A DNA stretch of 64,000 bases. It comes from Sistotremastrum niveocremeum HHB9708. Lineage: Eukaryota; Basidiomycota; Agaricomycetes; Sistotremastrales; Sistotremastraceae. The stretch is taken from contig KV419440.1 of assembly GCA_001630475.1 (NCBI GenBank), positions 186,001 through 250,000 of the forward strand. The letters run 5' to 3'. The notes below the pieces were generated by a model. It searched no databases. It was not told the origin of the DNA and was given only the letters and a program-made list of their open reading frames with translations. Made by a program: the position numbers and the translations under genes. Positions 54,336-64,000 of this stretch are shown one piece after another (the first letter of the stretch is position 1; every line of letters starts with the position of its first letter).

Positions 54336-56466
54336 ATGCCAGGCCCTAACTCAGAGCCAGTGAAGAAACAGGACACACCCGTCATCCCAGTCCATCCTGA
54401 CTTTCTCTTTTTCTCACAACACATCGAAGATCCCACCGGATATGAGGAGGGGGGTTATCACCCGATCTTGTTAGGAGAGTCATTTTCCAGCCCTGATCAA
54501 AATTCGGTGTATCGGACGTTAGGTAAATTGAGTTTCACGCCCACAACCACTGAATGGTTTGTTCAAGAGTGTCTGTCCAAGTAAATCCTTACCTTCCGTA
54601 CTATTCCTCCTGCTCATCTACCTTGACATAAGCGACTGTTATCAGATGTCAGTGCATGTGGCACGATTGACCGGTCACAATCCCGAAATGACTGCCTTGG
54701 AGTGGCTTTCGACTCGAGGTCTGGATCACTCTGGGAGCAAACACATATTGAAACCGGTAGCAAGAATGCAAGTCGATGGCCCTAATGGTTGCCACGACAT
54801 ACTTATCAGACCTCTCTCTTGGGCTGTCACCGAGCAAGCTGCAAGGAATTTCGGCGATGGGATTCATATAGCGCACGGTGCAGCTTTGGGACTGGCCTAT
54901 CTCCACTCCGTCGGTGTGGTGCATGGCGGTGAGAGCGACTGTCGATGTTGACCTTTGCTAATCTGACTGGACTATCAGATATCAACAAAGACGTCCTAGT
55001 TCTGTGTTTTCCCGAGCTCAGATGCCCCTTTCCTCTCGAACAGATACTAGCGTGTCTTACTCCCACACACTGCACTCCCATTTGTCCGAGAAAAGACACA
55101 GAGAGGGACGCCAGCGTTCCGGCATACATAGAGTTCGAAGGTCCAGTCCACGTGACTGCAGGCAACCGCAGGTCGTGGTGGGGTCGTGACTGGACTGCAG
55201 TTGCTGGTCATCTGGATTTCTGAAAATCACGCAACCGGCAACTGCAGTCATGACCAGTCGCAACCGTGGTCGTGACTGAGGACCCTTAAGGGTCCTGGGA
55301 AAGGGCATACCCAAGGTATTTTGGGTCTCAAGTGGGTATTTATGGCCACATATTCATCATATATTGTATTATATAGTGTTCCTATGTGTTACTAGACACT
55401 ATATGACCACTAATAAGACCCAAAAGTAATATATAATGGAATAAAATAATGGTTTAGACCAGTTGTGACCTCAGGTCGTGGCCATGACTGGTCAGGCAAC
55501 TGGTCTTTTTGGCAACTGGTTGCTGGACCGCAACTGCAGTCCTGTTGCCAGTTGCCCAAAATTTTGGCAGGCAACTGGACCGGCAGTTGCCAGTCACGGG
55601 CAAAAACGGAAAAAGTCCAGTCGTGACCGGACTTTAAAACCCTAGGCATACATCCCTGCTGCACTTTCCTTCGAACACGGAATGCGTGGAGCTCTCGACA
55701 GACTTCCCCGGTCAGATTTTATATGTGCCATCACGGGTTTTCATCAAAGTAGGTCATCTTGCTTAATCTTGACTGTTTTCTGACAAGCCATAAGCCCATG
55801 TTATTTCCCCTGATACACCAGTCCATGACACTCGCGCCACATATATGCCTCCTGAGGTTGTGTTACAAATATCCACCATCGGTGAGAAAGGGGATATATG
55901 GGCCCTTGGATGCACGGTATGACCTGCGGCATCCCCGGCGGATATTGGACTGAATCGTGACATCCTAGCTTTTCGAAATCTTTTTCGGCGAACGTCTTAT
56001 CGATCGCGGAATTGAAACCAATACTGCCTCAAATATTCTGGCAAAGCTTGGCCCTCTGCCAGATTCATGGCAAACGTCCCTGGGATCTCCAAATGTGAAC
56101 CACCAACCAGGTAATCATCTTAATTCATGACTATCAAACTTCATATGATCGAAACAAATAGATCACTTTCATCACTCTTCAGATAATTTCTGGTCTCAGA
56201 TGCGAGAGAGGTACCTCAACATGGATCTCAAGAAACTCGGCGATCCCTTATTGATGGAACGAGATGCCAGTCTCTTCATTGACATGATGCGTTCAATGCT
56301 ACAGATCGACCCCTCTAAGCGTATCTCATCCCAAGATCTGGTTGAACACGACTGGTTCAAACTTGACGGCGAGCCACAAGACCGTGAGCCCAAGTTCAAC
56401 TCGACTTATGTGCCGCCAACAACTATGCCACTCGGGGTAACCTTTATGTTTGCCTCTGCCTCTTGA
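54336..56466 (+). pseudogene. SRPK-like pseudokinase interrupted by a hAT MITE
   Basis: The N-terminus MPGPNSEPVKKQDTPVIPVH leads to the family signature YEEGGYHPILLGESF. Catalytic features are degenerate even outside the insertion. The glycine loop reads LGKLSFTPTTTEWF, and the Lys strand reads YQMSVHVARLTGH without the Lys. The loop HGDINKDVL keeps HGD but not the usual Asn, and the DFG region reads RSDFICAITGF. MPPEVVL, GDIWALGCT, ILAKLGPLPDSWQ and DPSKRISSQDLVEHDWFKLD preserve the lower lobe. A 516-bp MITE (55129-55644) plus its 8-bp duplication sits in a coding exon; 524 added bases shift the frame, so the full protein cannot be made. Before that insertion it was probably an open pseudokinase like the one at 30285. 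Confidence 0.75.
55129..55644. mobile_element. hAT MITE, 516 bp, inserted in a coding exon
   Basis: Ends TAGAGTTCGAAGGTCCAGTC and, complemented, TAGGGTTTTAAAGTCCGGTC are imperfect inverted repeats. The 8-bp duplication GGCATACA lies at 55121-55128 and 55645-55652. The interior is built of GTCGTGACTGG and CAACTGCAGT words in both orientations around an A/T-rich centre. No coding capacity. Confidence 0.88.
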
Positions 56467-57199
56467 CTGCGTCGCCCCCGATGCATTTGGTGCCTCTCGG
56501 TAGACAATCATCATTGTTCCCTAACTCAAAACTTACACTGCCGTTTCTCTAGAATACTGTGACTACGGAATGATCTGTCGATTCTTATCAAAGGTTTGGA
56601 TAGAGCATAATCACTCCGTCGACCAGCTGGCACTTTTATGTAGTAACAACATCTATAGTTGGCACTGGCTTGGAGCGATCTCTTGTGATTGTCCAGGTTA
56701 CTTGCTTAGAAAATCATTCTTTACGGTGGCGAAGTTGTGAGACTGATTGGGATGCGCACTCAATTGCTCAATCAAATGAAACTAGGAGAAGCAAATGTAC
56801 TAATCGAAACAGCTATTTAGGAATGACAAATGATGCTCCGAAATATATTATACCATGCACTGTCTCCAGACAACGCTATAACGATCGCACAGCGGCTCAT
56901 TAACGATATAAAAAGTGACGGCGCAAGTCGAATCTTACAAGAGAACGCGGTTGGGAGAAGCTAGGAGAGAACCAAGCCGAGGAGGGTCAATTGCCAGGAG
57001 GTTAATCGAAGTCATGGAACAATCGTCGAATGAACAGATGGTCAAATTGGACTATTGCCAGAGGCTATGCTGTTTCTAGAAATTAGAGACACGAGGCGGC
57101 CGCTCCAGACACCCCGAGATGACCGAAAGATAGACAGCACCGCTTCGTCCATCGGCGGATAAATAGGAGAACAAGAAGCCTGCAGGCCAACGCGTGTGG
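56467..57199. other. Intergenic region, no gene seen
   Basis: Downstream of the pseudokinase and before segmental duplication copy B. Only short frames; no transposon ends recognised. Confidence 0.4.
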
Positions 57200-59620
57200 T
57201 TGGTACCAGGGGGCAAGAAGCAAAGACTAATGGGGCTCGGACACACTAGGATATTGATGGACGAGAGAGAGTGATGCTACGATCAGCCAAAGATAACATC
57301 GGGTGCCTGCATGATAAGCTCTGAGTCACGACGAGAAGCTAGATTTAGACATAACTTGAACGGAGAACGTGTAAGCGTGCAGGAGGTTAATTGTCGCGGC
57401 GGAATTCAGCAGTGGTGAATACACTGGACCGCATGGACGATGTCGTCGGTGCATCACGGAGGATAGATGTGTATTGTATGTGGCGTTCCGCTTCCCAGAT
57501 AGATGGGACCAGAAAAAGATCCGTGAAGAAGTGCAGGGCCGCCTGCAGGACAGTTATGTGTTAGAAAGGAAATTCAGACCAACCTGGACAAAACGGCAGC
57601 AGTGTTGGCATTGCGCAAGAAATCGCGCAAGGAACGGAACCACTGATTTGAGAAGCCCCCGTAACTTCGCCAACCACTGTGCGCGGCGGAGGCCGTAGGA
57701 AAGTCCGATTTGATTGCTCCTTCGTTATGCCCGGACCGTCAACGCGGTCAGTTTTCCGAACTGTAAAGGATCTGGTACTCAATGCGTCAATTCTCCTAGA
57801 GGCGAACAGGCAGTGAGAAAAGAATGATTGTCCGAAAATGCACTGAGTGTCACGAAGGGTGGCATGACACGAAAGAAGAGAAAAATCAGCAATACTCTCA
57901 TCTTGCTGCTTGGACCACGACACTGGCTAGCTCTGATGTGAACTCTAGAATAATACGCGTCGGTGTTGAGACCATGGAAAGCATCCAGGAGACCGCGACT
58001 GTCGCGCTGCAAGCTGCAAGCGTCAACACTGTGCGTATCGACATTACTCGTTGCTCCGATGAAGCCACACCGACGCATTCTAAGGGTCAGGGTATTTGGC
58101 ACCACCAGGACCATCGTTACCTTGCCCATTCGTAATTCGTTGACCAAGAAACATACTCTGACCTCGAATCATCCCCGCGGTTCATCTGTGAAGTTCACGG
58201 TGGCTCAAGACTGCTGCCACTGGCAGTGAAAATTCACGAAACTGACAACCCTTACCTGCGCTTTTCCAGACTCCCATGAGTCGAAATTTTCATCAACAAT
58301 ACAGGAGCGACTATCAGTGTTCCGATGTGCTGTACGACCAGTGGCAAGTAGCCAGGGTGTGTCGTTGTTCAAGACTCGGAGACTCGCCGCCCGTCGCCCT
58401 CACTCCTGAGACGATATTCTGCGAAAGGATGGGCCATAAGAACCCTGGACTGCCCTAGAAGGAGTGACCACATATATGTGAGTCGCAGACCAGCTCGTAC
58501 TGAGCTTCTTCGAAAGTAGGAGCGCTAAGATGATCTGAAACAGGTTTACCCTCCTCCGAGTCGACTGAAGCCACGGCCATGAATCACAGACGAAATGAAG
58601 TTCTACACTCGAGGCGTGTTAAATGCAACAAGCTTGACAAAGACTCTGACGGCAACGCAGATCATGTGCAAGATATGGATATAAAACAGCATTTGATCGA
58701 TCCAGTTCAAGCGATGAAAGAGAGCCTACCTCTAGCTCCCTCCTTGTCTGATACATAGCGAAGGTATCTGGGGTGTTTGGAAGTTGACTCACCTGTGTCA
58801 AATCTCTGTATGTCTATCTTCGACTGATCCAGCTAACGATATTAAGCACTCTCGTCAGGTCTTTCCTGAACGGCCTGAACCCCTGTCTTTCTGAAGAATG
58901 CCATGATTATCTATAACTTACGAGCTGAGGTTGATGTACGCCGAAGTTTCACAGCGCATCAAGACATTAGTCCAACAGGCTAGGTTGTCATAGAGGAAGC
59001 TCGAGTTTCAAGCAGCAGCGGGACTCGTGGCCAAGGCAAGAGCGCTAGCGGACTCTCGCTGAGGCCCCGGCCACCGCCGCAAATCCTGGGCCAGTTTTCA
59101 CGCAGCAAACTGGTCTCTATCGTCGTTGAGAGCAGTCAAACACGCAGAGGCAGCAGGGACGCTTTTCTGGTATGTCAGATATCTTTTCTTTGAGAATGCC
59201 TCGGGGCTCTCCTGACGACCGCTGAGTTTTTTTACTATTCGATTTGATTTTCTGCACTGCTAACGCTCTCCACCACGACCCATTCCTCAAGCACCCCGCC
59301 TCAACTTCGACCATTTGAGCATCTTATTCACATGTACCTGCCGGCACGTCTATACCGCTATCTTTCCCAAAGAGACGTTCGGCGCTGTTGTCCAGAAAAT
59401 GAACCTGGTCTTCCTCCGTCGTCTCGCCTCCTCATCTGACCTCCTCATATGCACACTCATCTGCAATATAGCTATCCCCGCCGACGGTTTTATCCTCAGA
59501 TTGGCCTCTTGGATGCTGTCAGGCCTCTTCCAATGCCAGTCCACCCTCACTGAATTTCGGTCGTCTATCCCATCTCTTCGCCTATCTTCGCTCCTTTTAC
59601 TGGTAAATTCACCCCCAAGC
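57200..59620. repeat. Segmental duplication, copy B (about 2.4 kb)
   Basis: Direct-orientation partner of 47290-49610, about 9.9 kb away. The 57280-57920 part is the most similar (shared gcctgcatgataagctctg and ttcgccaaccactgtgcgcg). Blocks near 58775-58810 (gttgactcacctgtg against gttgactcgcctggc) and 59360-59600 extend it. A 152-codon plus-strand frame (59315-59773) near the right limit has no counterpart of equal length in copy A and no recognised domain, so I do not call it a gene. The two copies bracket the pair of divergent SRPK-like genes. Confidence 0.7.
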
Positions 59621-60761
59621 CCATCTGATAATCTGAGGTACCTTCCGCCATGTCTCCCCGCTCAAACCATGCTCGCAATCAATTCGGTCTTTATCGCTCG
59701 ACCGAAGCCTTTACCTGCTAATGATCTTCAAGTTTTTCCTGAATCGCTAAAATTTCCTCTGTCCGGTACATGATAGATGATAAAATGCCGAGGACTCTTA
59801 TGGCTGTCTATTTCTCTTGTTCCTCCGTCAAAATACCCAAATCTGCTCGGCTTGCTCTGCTGCTTGAAAAGGAAAACTCTTTGAGAACCTCCACTACAGT
59901 CAAGCGAAACTCTGGATGATGGCACACAGCAGGCACTGTGCGTCATTCTTCAGTTACTAGGAAGGTTTCGTACAAGAAAAGTGCCCAAGTCGATGTAGCG
60001 ATCAACCATACATACAACTATATTTTCACCATACATGAACTTGTCCGGCGTCATGATCATATGCAACTTGAATCATTTTCTGCGAAGCCTACTGAGATTT
60101 TGAACGAGAGTGATGATGGGGAGTGCGGTCAAGCGTTGAGCTCCTCTCATTCCTGCGGAATCCCGGGCCTTTCGCCGAGATTACTCGACGCCATCGGCAG
60201 CGGAGGGGGAGTATTGTCTTCACCTTAGCGTTGTCTTCCTGTCAAGGCCAGACACCAGTCGCCAGCCTACGCTCCCATATCGCCTCGTCACTGCCTCATC
60301 GCGACGTTGAATCGACATGATATCGCAGAAGACAATCCGTCTCACTCTCGTCCCAGGGCGACGACAATACAGGTCGGGCCGACGACACCCAAACAATATC
60401 TCTGACTGAGTGGCACAGTACTCTTGCCAACTACAGTAAAAAGACAATGTGCACTAAACGAGGGAAGTCAAAATGCAGAGAGGCGGCGACAACGTTATCG
60501 CGAGGGCCCCTCTCGTTGCCACCCTCCGTCTTGTCTTCACGTCTTGTCTTTCCTTTCCTGGAATAATAAATTCGCACCATCTAGAACGGTGGCATGGTTG
60601 TCTGGGAGGGACACCGCCTCCCTGGACTCTATATAATCCCGCCCATGATCTGTGTGGCTTTCTTGTCCCCCTCCCATCTCCCGACCCACCCGCCTCAGCA
60701 ACCAGTTCTTCGGCCCAAATCCTAACCAATATCCATCTTCGACATCATCATCATCATCGTC
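59621..60761. other. Intergenic region, promoter of the next gene at right
   Basis: 1.1 kb without a supported gene. The right end has a TATA-like ctatataatcc (about 60626) and a C-rich leader with a cat/atc run (catcatcatcatcgtc) just before ATG 60762. Confidence 0.45.
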
Positions 60762-61633
60762 ATGCACATCTCTGCTCGTACCGAAGACCTCTTCAGCGTC
60801 GCCTCTGACTATGAGTATGAGCCTGAGCACGAAGAAGATGCCACCGTCTCTCTCACCAATCCAATCGAGATTGCCACTCTCCGCAAATCCCTCCACAACA
60901 CGCTCGGCGCGTCTGCCAACGGCGAACACGCTTTGCCATCCTTCATAAACGTGCCACTATACAACCACGACCATCATCGAGCTGGGTTATTTGAGATTGA
61001 AGAAGAAGGGTTCTCTGGGGACACTTCTATCACGACGACGTCTGAGGACGTCGAAGTCGATGGTTTGCTGGCTGGTATGGAGGAAGAGGGTGATTCTGTG
61101 GGAGAGTTTGGAGATCGTAGTCTGAGAAAGAATGGTTTCGTATCGTTCAGGTCTATGGACCGGAATACTGCCAAGAGGACGTTGGACGATATGATGCACG
61201 CTTTGGATATGAAAGAGGTTCGTCGTCTATCTTCCCCCTCACCTACCCCAAGTCATGCTGACCATCGTGATAGGCGGACAATCAGTTGGAGGCTCTCCTG
61301 CAAGATCCCGTCCTAGTAGACGACGACAGCTTCATCCACGTCTCTCCTAACGGCAAGCGATCCCGCATGGAGATGGAAGAATTGCCACCCCCTACCAAGA
61401 GTATCAGGAGCCTGAAGAGCTGTCCTGCGCTTCGCATTCGCAACCCCCAGCGTTTCAGTGTGCTTGGCGGGCGCGATGCGTCGATACCGAGCTACAATCC
61501 TCGAGCGGCTCTTTTCGAGCTATCGCCTATTCCACTTAATCAAAGACTTGCAAGGTCTTCGGGGTATAATAATCGGCATTTACATCATTCTCATCTTTCT
61601 TCTTGGAAATTGCATACTCATCATCATCACTGA
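60762..61633 (+). CDS. Acidic hypothetical protein, two exons
   Basis: I do not recognise the family. Exon 1 (60762-61217) encodes MHISARTEDLFSVASDYEYE, a Glu/Asp-rich stretch, EIATLRKSLHNTLGASANGE, and NGFVSFRSMDRNTAKRTLDD before MMHALDMKE. A 57-nt intron (gttcgt to gatag, 61218-61274) joins it to ADNQLEALLQDPVLVDDDSF, HVSPNGKRSRMEMEELPPPT and KSIRSLKSCPALRIRNPQRF. It ends in HLHHSHLSSWKLHTHHHH with TGA at 61631-61633. It has no signal peptide or membrane segment. A basic patch (GKRSRM, then KSIRSLK) could be a nuclear signal. The open stretch past the intron in another frame gives a poor protein, so the spliced form is preferred. Confidence 0.7.
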
Positions 61634-62142
61634 TGGGTACCGATGGGTCTTAGCGCTGTAAGTATCAGAACTTCTGTAGATGTGGACTCTGGTTTCGTAA
61701 GTTTTTTTATCTTTCTTGGTGTTAAAGTTGGAACAGGAGGAAATACCTCTTGTCCCTTTCTTTTCTTTCTTTTCTTTCTCTTCTTGCGTCCCTTCTTGAT
61801 TTCCACAGATGGTAAGACATAAGTATTTCGACTTGGACGGTTGCGAACTTGCGAGTAGTGTATGATGTACATCAATATGCCTATGCCTATGCCAATATGC
61901 CCCCTATGACCTATACATACTTGATTGAAATGCTGGTGAATTGTTGTCATACTCGACATCTTGGGAACATGATCATGACGCTGACGCGCTTCGAAAAACT
62001 GTGGACTGATGTGATGGACCACACTGAAACTCACTGCATTGATGAGCTCAGACGCTACACTCGTTACGAACAACAGATGAGAGAGCTGACTACATCGACA
62101 AACAACAGATCGGCGCTCCTATACAGTATGTAAGACGGCAAC
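61634..62142. other. Intergenic region between convergent genes
   Basis: Holds the 3' ends of two convergent genes. A C/T-rich stretch with ttttctttcttttctttctc lies near 61760-61780. No gene seen. Confidence 0.5.
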
Positions 62143-64000
62143 CTATGAAGCCTGATTCTGAGCCTTCAAAGTCTTGATAAACTCCGCGAAATACTTCTTG
62201 AACGCCTTATTATCATGCAACTGTATCTTCTCCAGTAGATCTCTCGAGATATGTTCCGGAGCTTGGATAGAAGGGAAGAACGTGTTTTGGAGGAACACGA
62301 GAGATTCCCTGCCTCGGACTTTGCATATCGTATGTAACAATCCTCCCAACTCGTACATGACCTATCGATCACCTCGTCAACCAATTGATCTCAGGACAAG
62401 GAAGTGAAAAGACATACTGTGATTGCTCCTCCATCTTTGATGTTGAACGAAGGCAAAGATGGCACATTGAATATCATCGGTACCACATTCGAGTAGACCC
62501 AATTCTCAAAACCCGGAACACCATCTCCAGTCAGACTTTCCGGCGCAGGAGGGTTTTCCCAATAATACGTTCCGGGATTTACAGCCCATGCAGAGATGAA
62601 CCGACTGACGAGTGATAAAGCGGCTTTTTCGGATGCGAGATCTGTGATGTCTTCCGCTATTGAGAGGACGGATTGGCAAAGTGGTTCGACCATCGAGGCG
62701 TTGCCTATCGTTCGCCGTTAGTAGTGTGATTCGGGATTGGGTGAATGGGAGAGGTGCTTACGAGGAGAGGTGAATATCTTGTGCTGTTTTCCGATCATGA
62801 TATTGTTCAAAAACAAAAGATACCCCTTCTTCGTCTCCCCGAATCCAGCTCTCTCTTCCGCCCCACCTCCGTCAGCACCGCTCATCATCTCCACAACATG
62901 GGTATGTAAAGGGCCGATAAGCTCTTCCAAGGGAGCGTACATCTCGTCTCCGAGTTTATGTACCAGTAGGGAAATGAAATTCATGAAGTCGAGGAGTTCG
63001 GATGAGTGGAAGTGCGTTAGAAGACGGGACATCAGTTGGGGAAGGTAGGGAGTTACTGTACGTCCTGATGGTGAGAGGAGTTTCGCATAGGACGAGCGGA
63101 CCTACATCCGCATTCACGTACGTTAGTATGAGTTTCTGGGAGAGAAGGCAAAGGGGCTTACCGCATCCCGTATAACCTTATACTCTTGCAGCGCATCTAA
63201 ACTACCCACAAAAGCCTCTGCGATGCTCCTAAACACCTCTTCCGGCACACCTCCCGCGCTCGGATTATCCGGAAATCCTTTACATAACTGTCCGAGCGCC
63301 ATGATGATGTGATGCGCCTTCAACACGGGAATGACGTCTTCGGGAGTCGTAAGAGGATGTGATGTCGATTGCTGAATCTCTTGGGAGAGGGTAGTGAGGA
63401 GTGGGAGGACGAGGGAATTCATGAGTTCTGTTTGGGGACTCGTGTGACCATTCACAGTGGAGGTGGCAGTTCCGTTCGTGGCTCCGTTGACGTTACCATT
63501 GGTGGCGGCCGAAGAGCCCAGTAACGAAAGAAGGATCCCTGCCGACTCGAACATATACAACTCCGAATCAAACACGCTCGCCATGCCCACGGCCTCGCTC
63601 AAAAGTTCTATCAATCCTCCAGCAGCATTAACAACATCCGTATCGATCTCCGGAAGTTCGACGTGAACTACTAGTGTATCCCGAATGGAATCGATGAGAG
63701 AGGGGATGAGGGCTTGTGGAATTAAGGAGCGGATTTCCTTGAGGAAGCGGTAGAATATGTAGTATGATCTCGAACGCATCGACGAGATCGAATTATGGAT
63801 CCCTCTATTCCATCCATCAGAACTTGATGTCCGATCAATGACTAAGAACGAAGCGAACGCACCGAACGGAGGCGAGCATCTCGAGAACAGGAACGATACA
63901 CTCTTTTCTCACTTTGAAGAAATCCTGATACCGAGCTAGACATTCAAAGAATTGCATCGTGACTGCCGGATGAGGGTAAGAGGCGATTCCAGATCTAATC
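62143..64000 (-). CDS. LOS1: Exportin-T (tRNA nuclear export receptor), 3' part
   Basis: This is a karyopherin-beta family export receptor that carries mature tRNA out of the nucleus with Ran-GTP. The gene enters from the right edge and its 5' half is outside the window. Exons read SGIASYPHPAVTMQFFECLA, then RYQDFFKVRKECIVPVLEML, SYYIFYRFLKEIRSLIPQAL, VHVELPEIDTDVVNAAGGLI and ELLSEAVGMASVFDSELYMF. A Thr/Asn/Gly linker (TNGNVNGATNGTATSTVNGH) precedes KAHHIIMALGQLCKGFPDNP, SRLLTHFHSSELLDFMNFIS and GYLLFLNNIMIG. FISAWAVNPGTYYWENPPAP and FFPSIQAPEHISRDLLEKIQ lead to the end, TLKAQNQAS, with the stop at 62143-62145. Helical HEAT-repeat composition and these landmark blocks are typical. Introns are about 50-60 nt. 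The gene looks intact as far as it is visible. Confidence 0.9.

Noticed and set aside
59315-59773. 152-codon frame with hydrophobic segments
   Set aside because: No start or splice support; the aligned part of segmental duplication copy A is not open over the same length.
1-64000. Retrotransposon, endogenous virus or CRISPR content
   Set aside because: I looked for reverse transcriptase, integrase, protease and capsid signatures, long terminal repeats and regular spaced repeats, and saw none.

Overview
The window is a basidiomycete chromosome segment, most likely from an Agaricomycete mushroom-type fungus. Genes carry many short introns (about 45-65 nt, mostly GTRNGT donors). Recognised products fit that group: a Gap1-type RasGAP, a Git3-like GPCR, a single BUB1 protein carrying both a KEN box and a kinase domain, a GH5 exo-glucanase, SRPK-like kinases with HGD catalytic loops, and an AIM9-type phosphotransferase. 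I cannot name the species.

The first ~25.4 kb is ordinary gene-dense sequence: a RasGAP (5' end outside the window) and a tandem, catalytically altered RasGAP copy; an unknown two-exon protein; a seven-TM receptor; an acidic single-TM protein; a medium-chain reductase; an aquaporin; BUB1; a small multi-TM protein; and RNase H2 subunit A. From 60.7 kb to the right edge the sequence is ordinary again: an unknown two-exon gene and the 3' half of exportin-T (LOS1).

The ~25.5-60 kb interval is a duplicated, transposon-invaded accessory block. It holds two intact copies of a 540-residue protein (unknown N-terminal region joined to a degenerate haloacid-dehalogenase-like domain), two SRPK-like kinases with intact catalytic motifs, two SRPK-like pseudokinases, a GH5 exo-beta-1,3-glucanase, a small conserved protein and an AIM9-like protein. 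It also has a broken RNase H2A copy, a broken GH5 copy and a ~2.3-kb non-coding segmental duplication. I delimited seven DNA transposon insertions by terminal inverted repeats (TIRs) and flanking duplications: five with hAT-type 8-bp target duplications, one Tc1/mariner-type (TA) and one with a 6-bp duplication. Five of the seven lie inside SRPK-like genes, and one of them supplies the present stop codon of a kinase. A tRNA-like SINE candidate sits inside the largest hAT element. I saw no reverse transcriptase, integrase, capsid or other retroviral or virus-like coding sequence.

Several genes are enzyme-fold copies that lost catalytic residues while staying open (RasGAP copy 2, both HAD-like proteins, the pseudokinase at 30.3-31.8 kb). 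The accessory block is best read as a locus of lineage-specific signalling-protein turnover. Exon joins were inferred by eye from splice signals and, where possible, by comparing paralogs. A 560-base assembly gap lies at 51286-51845.
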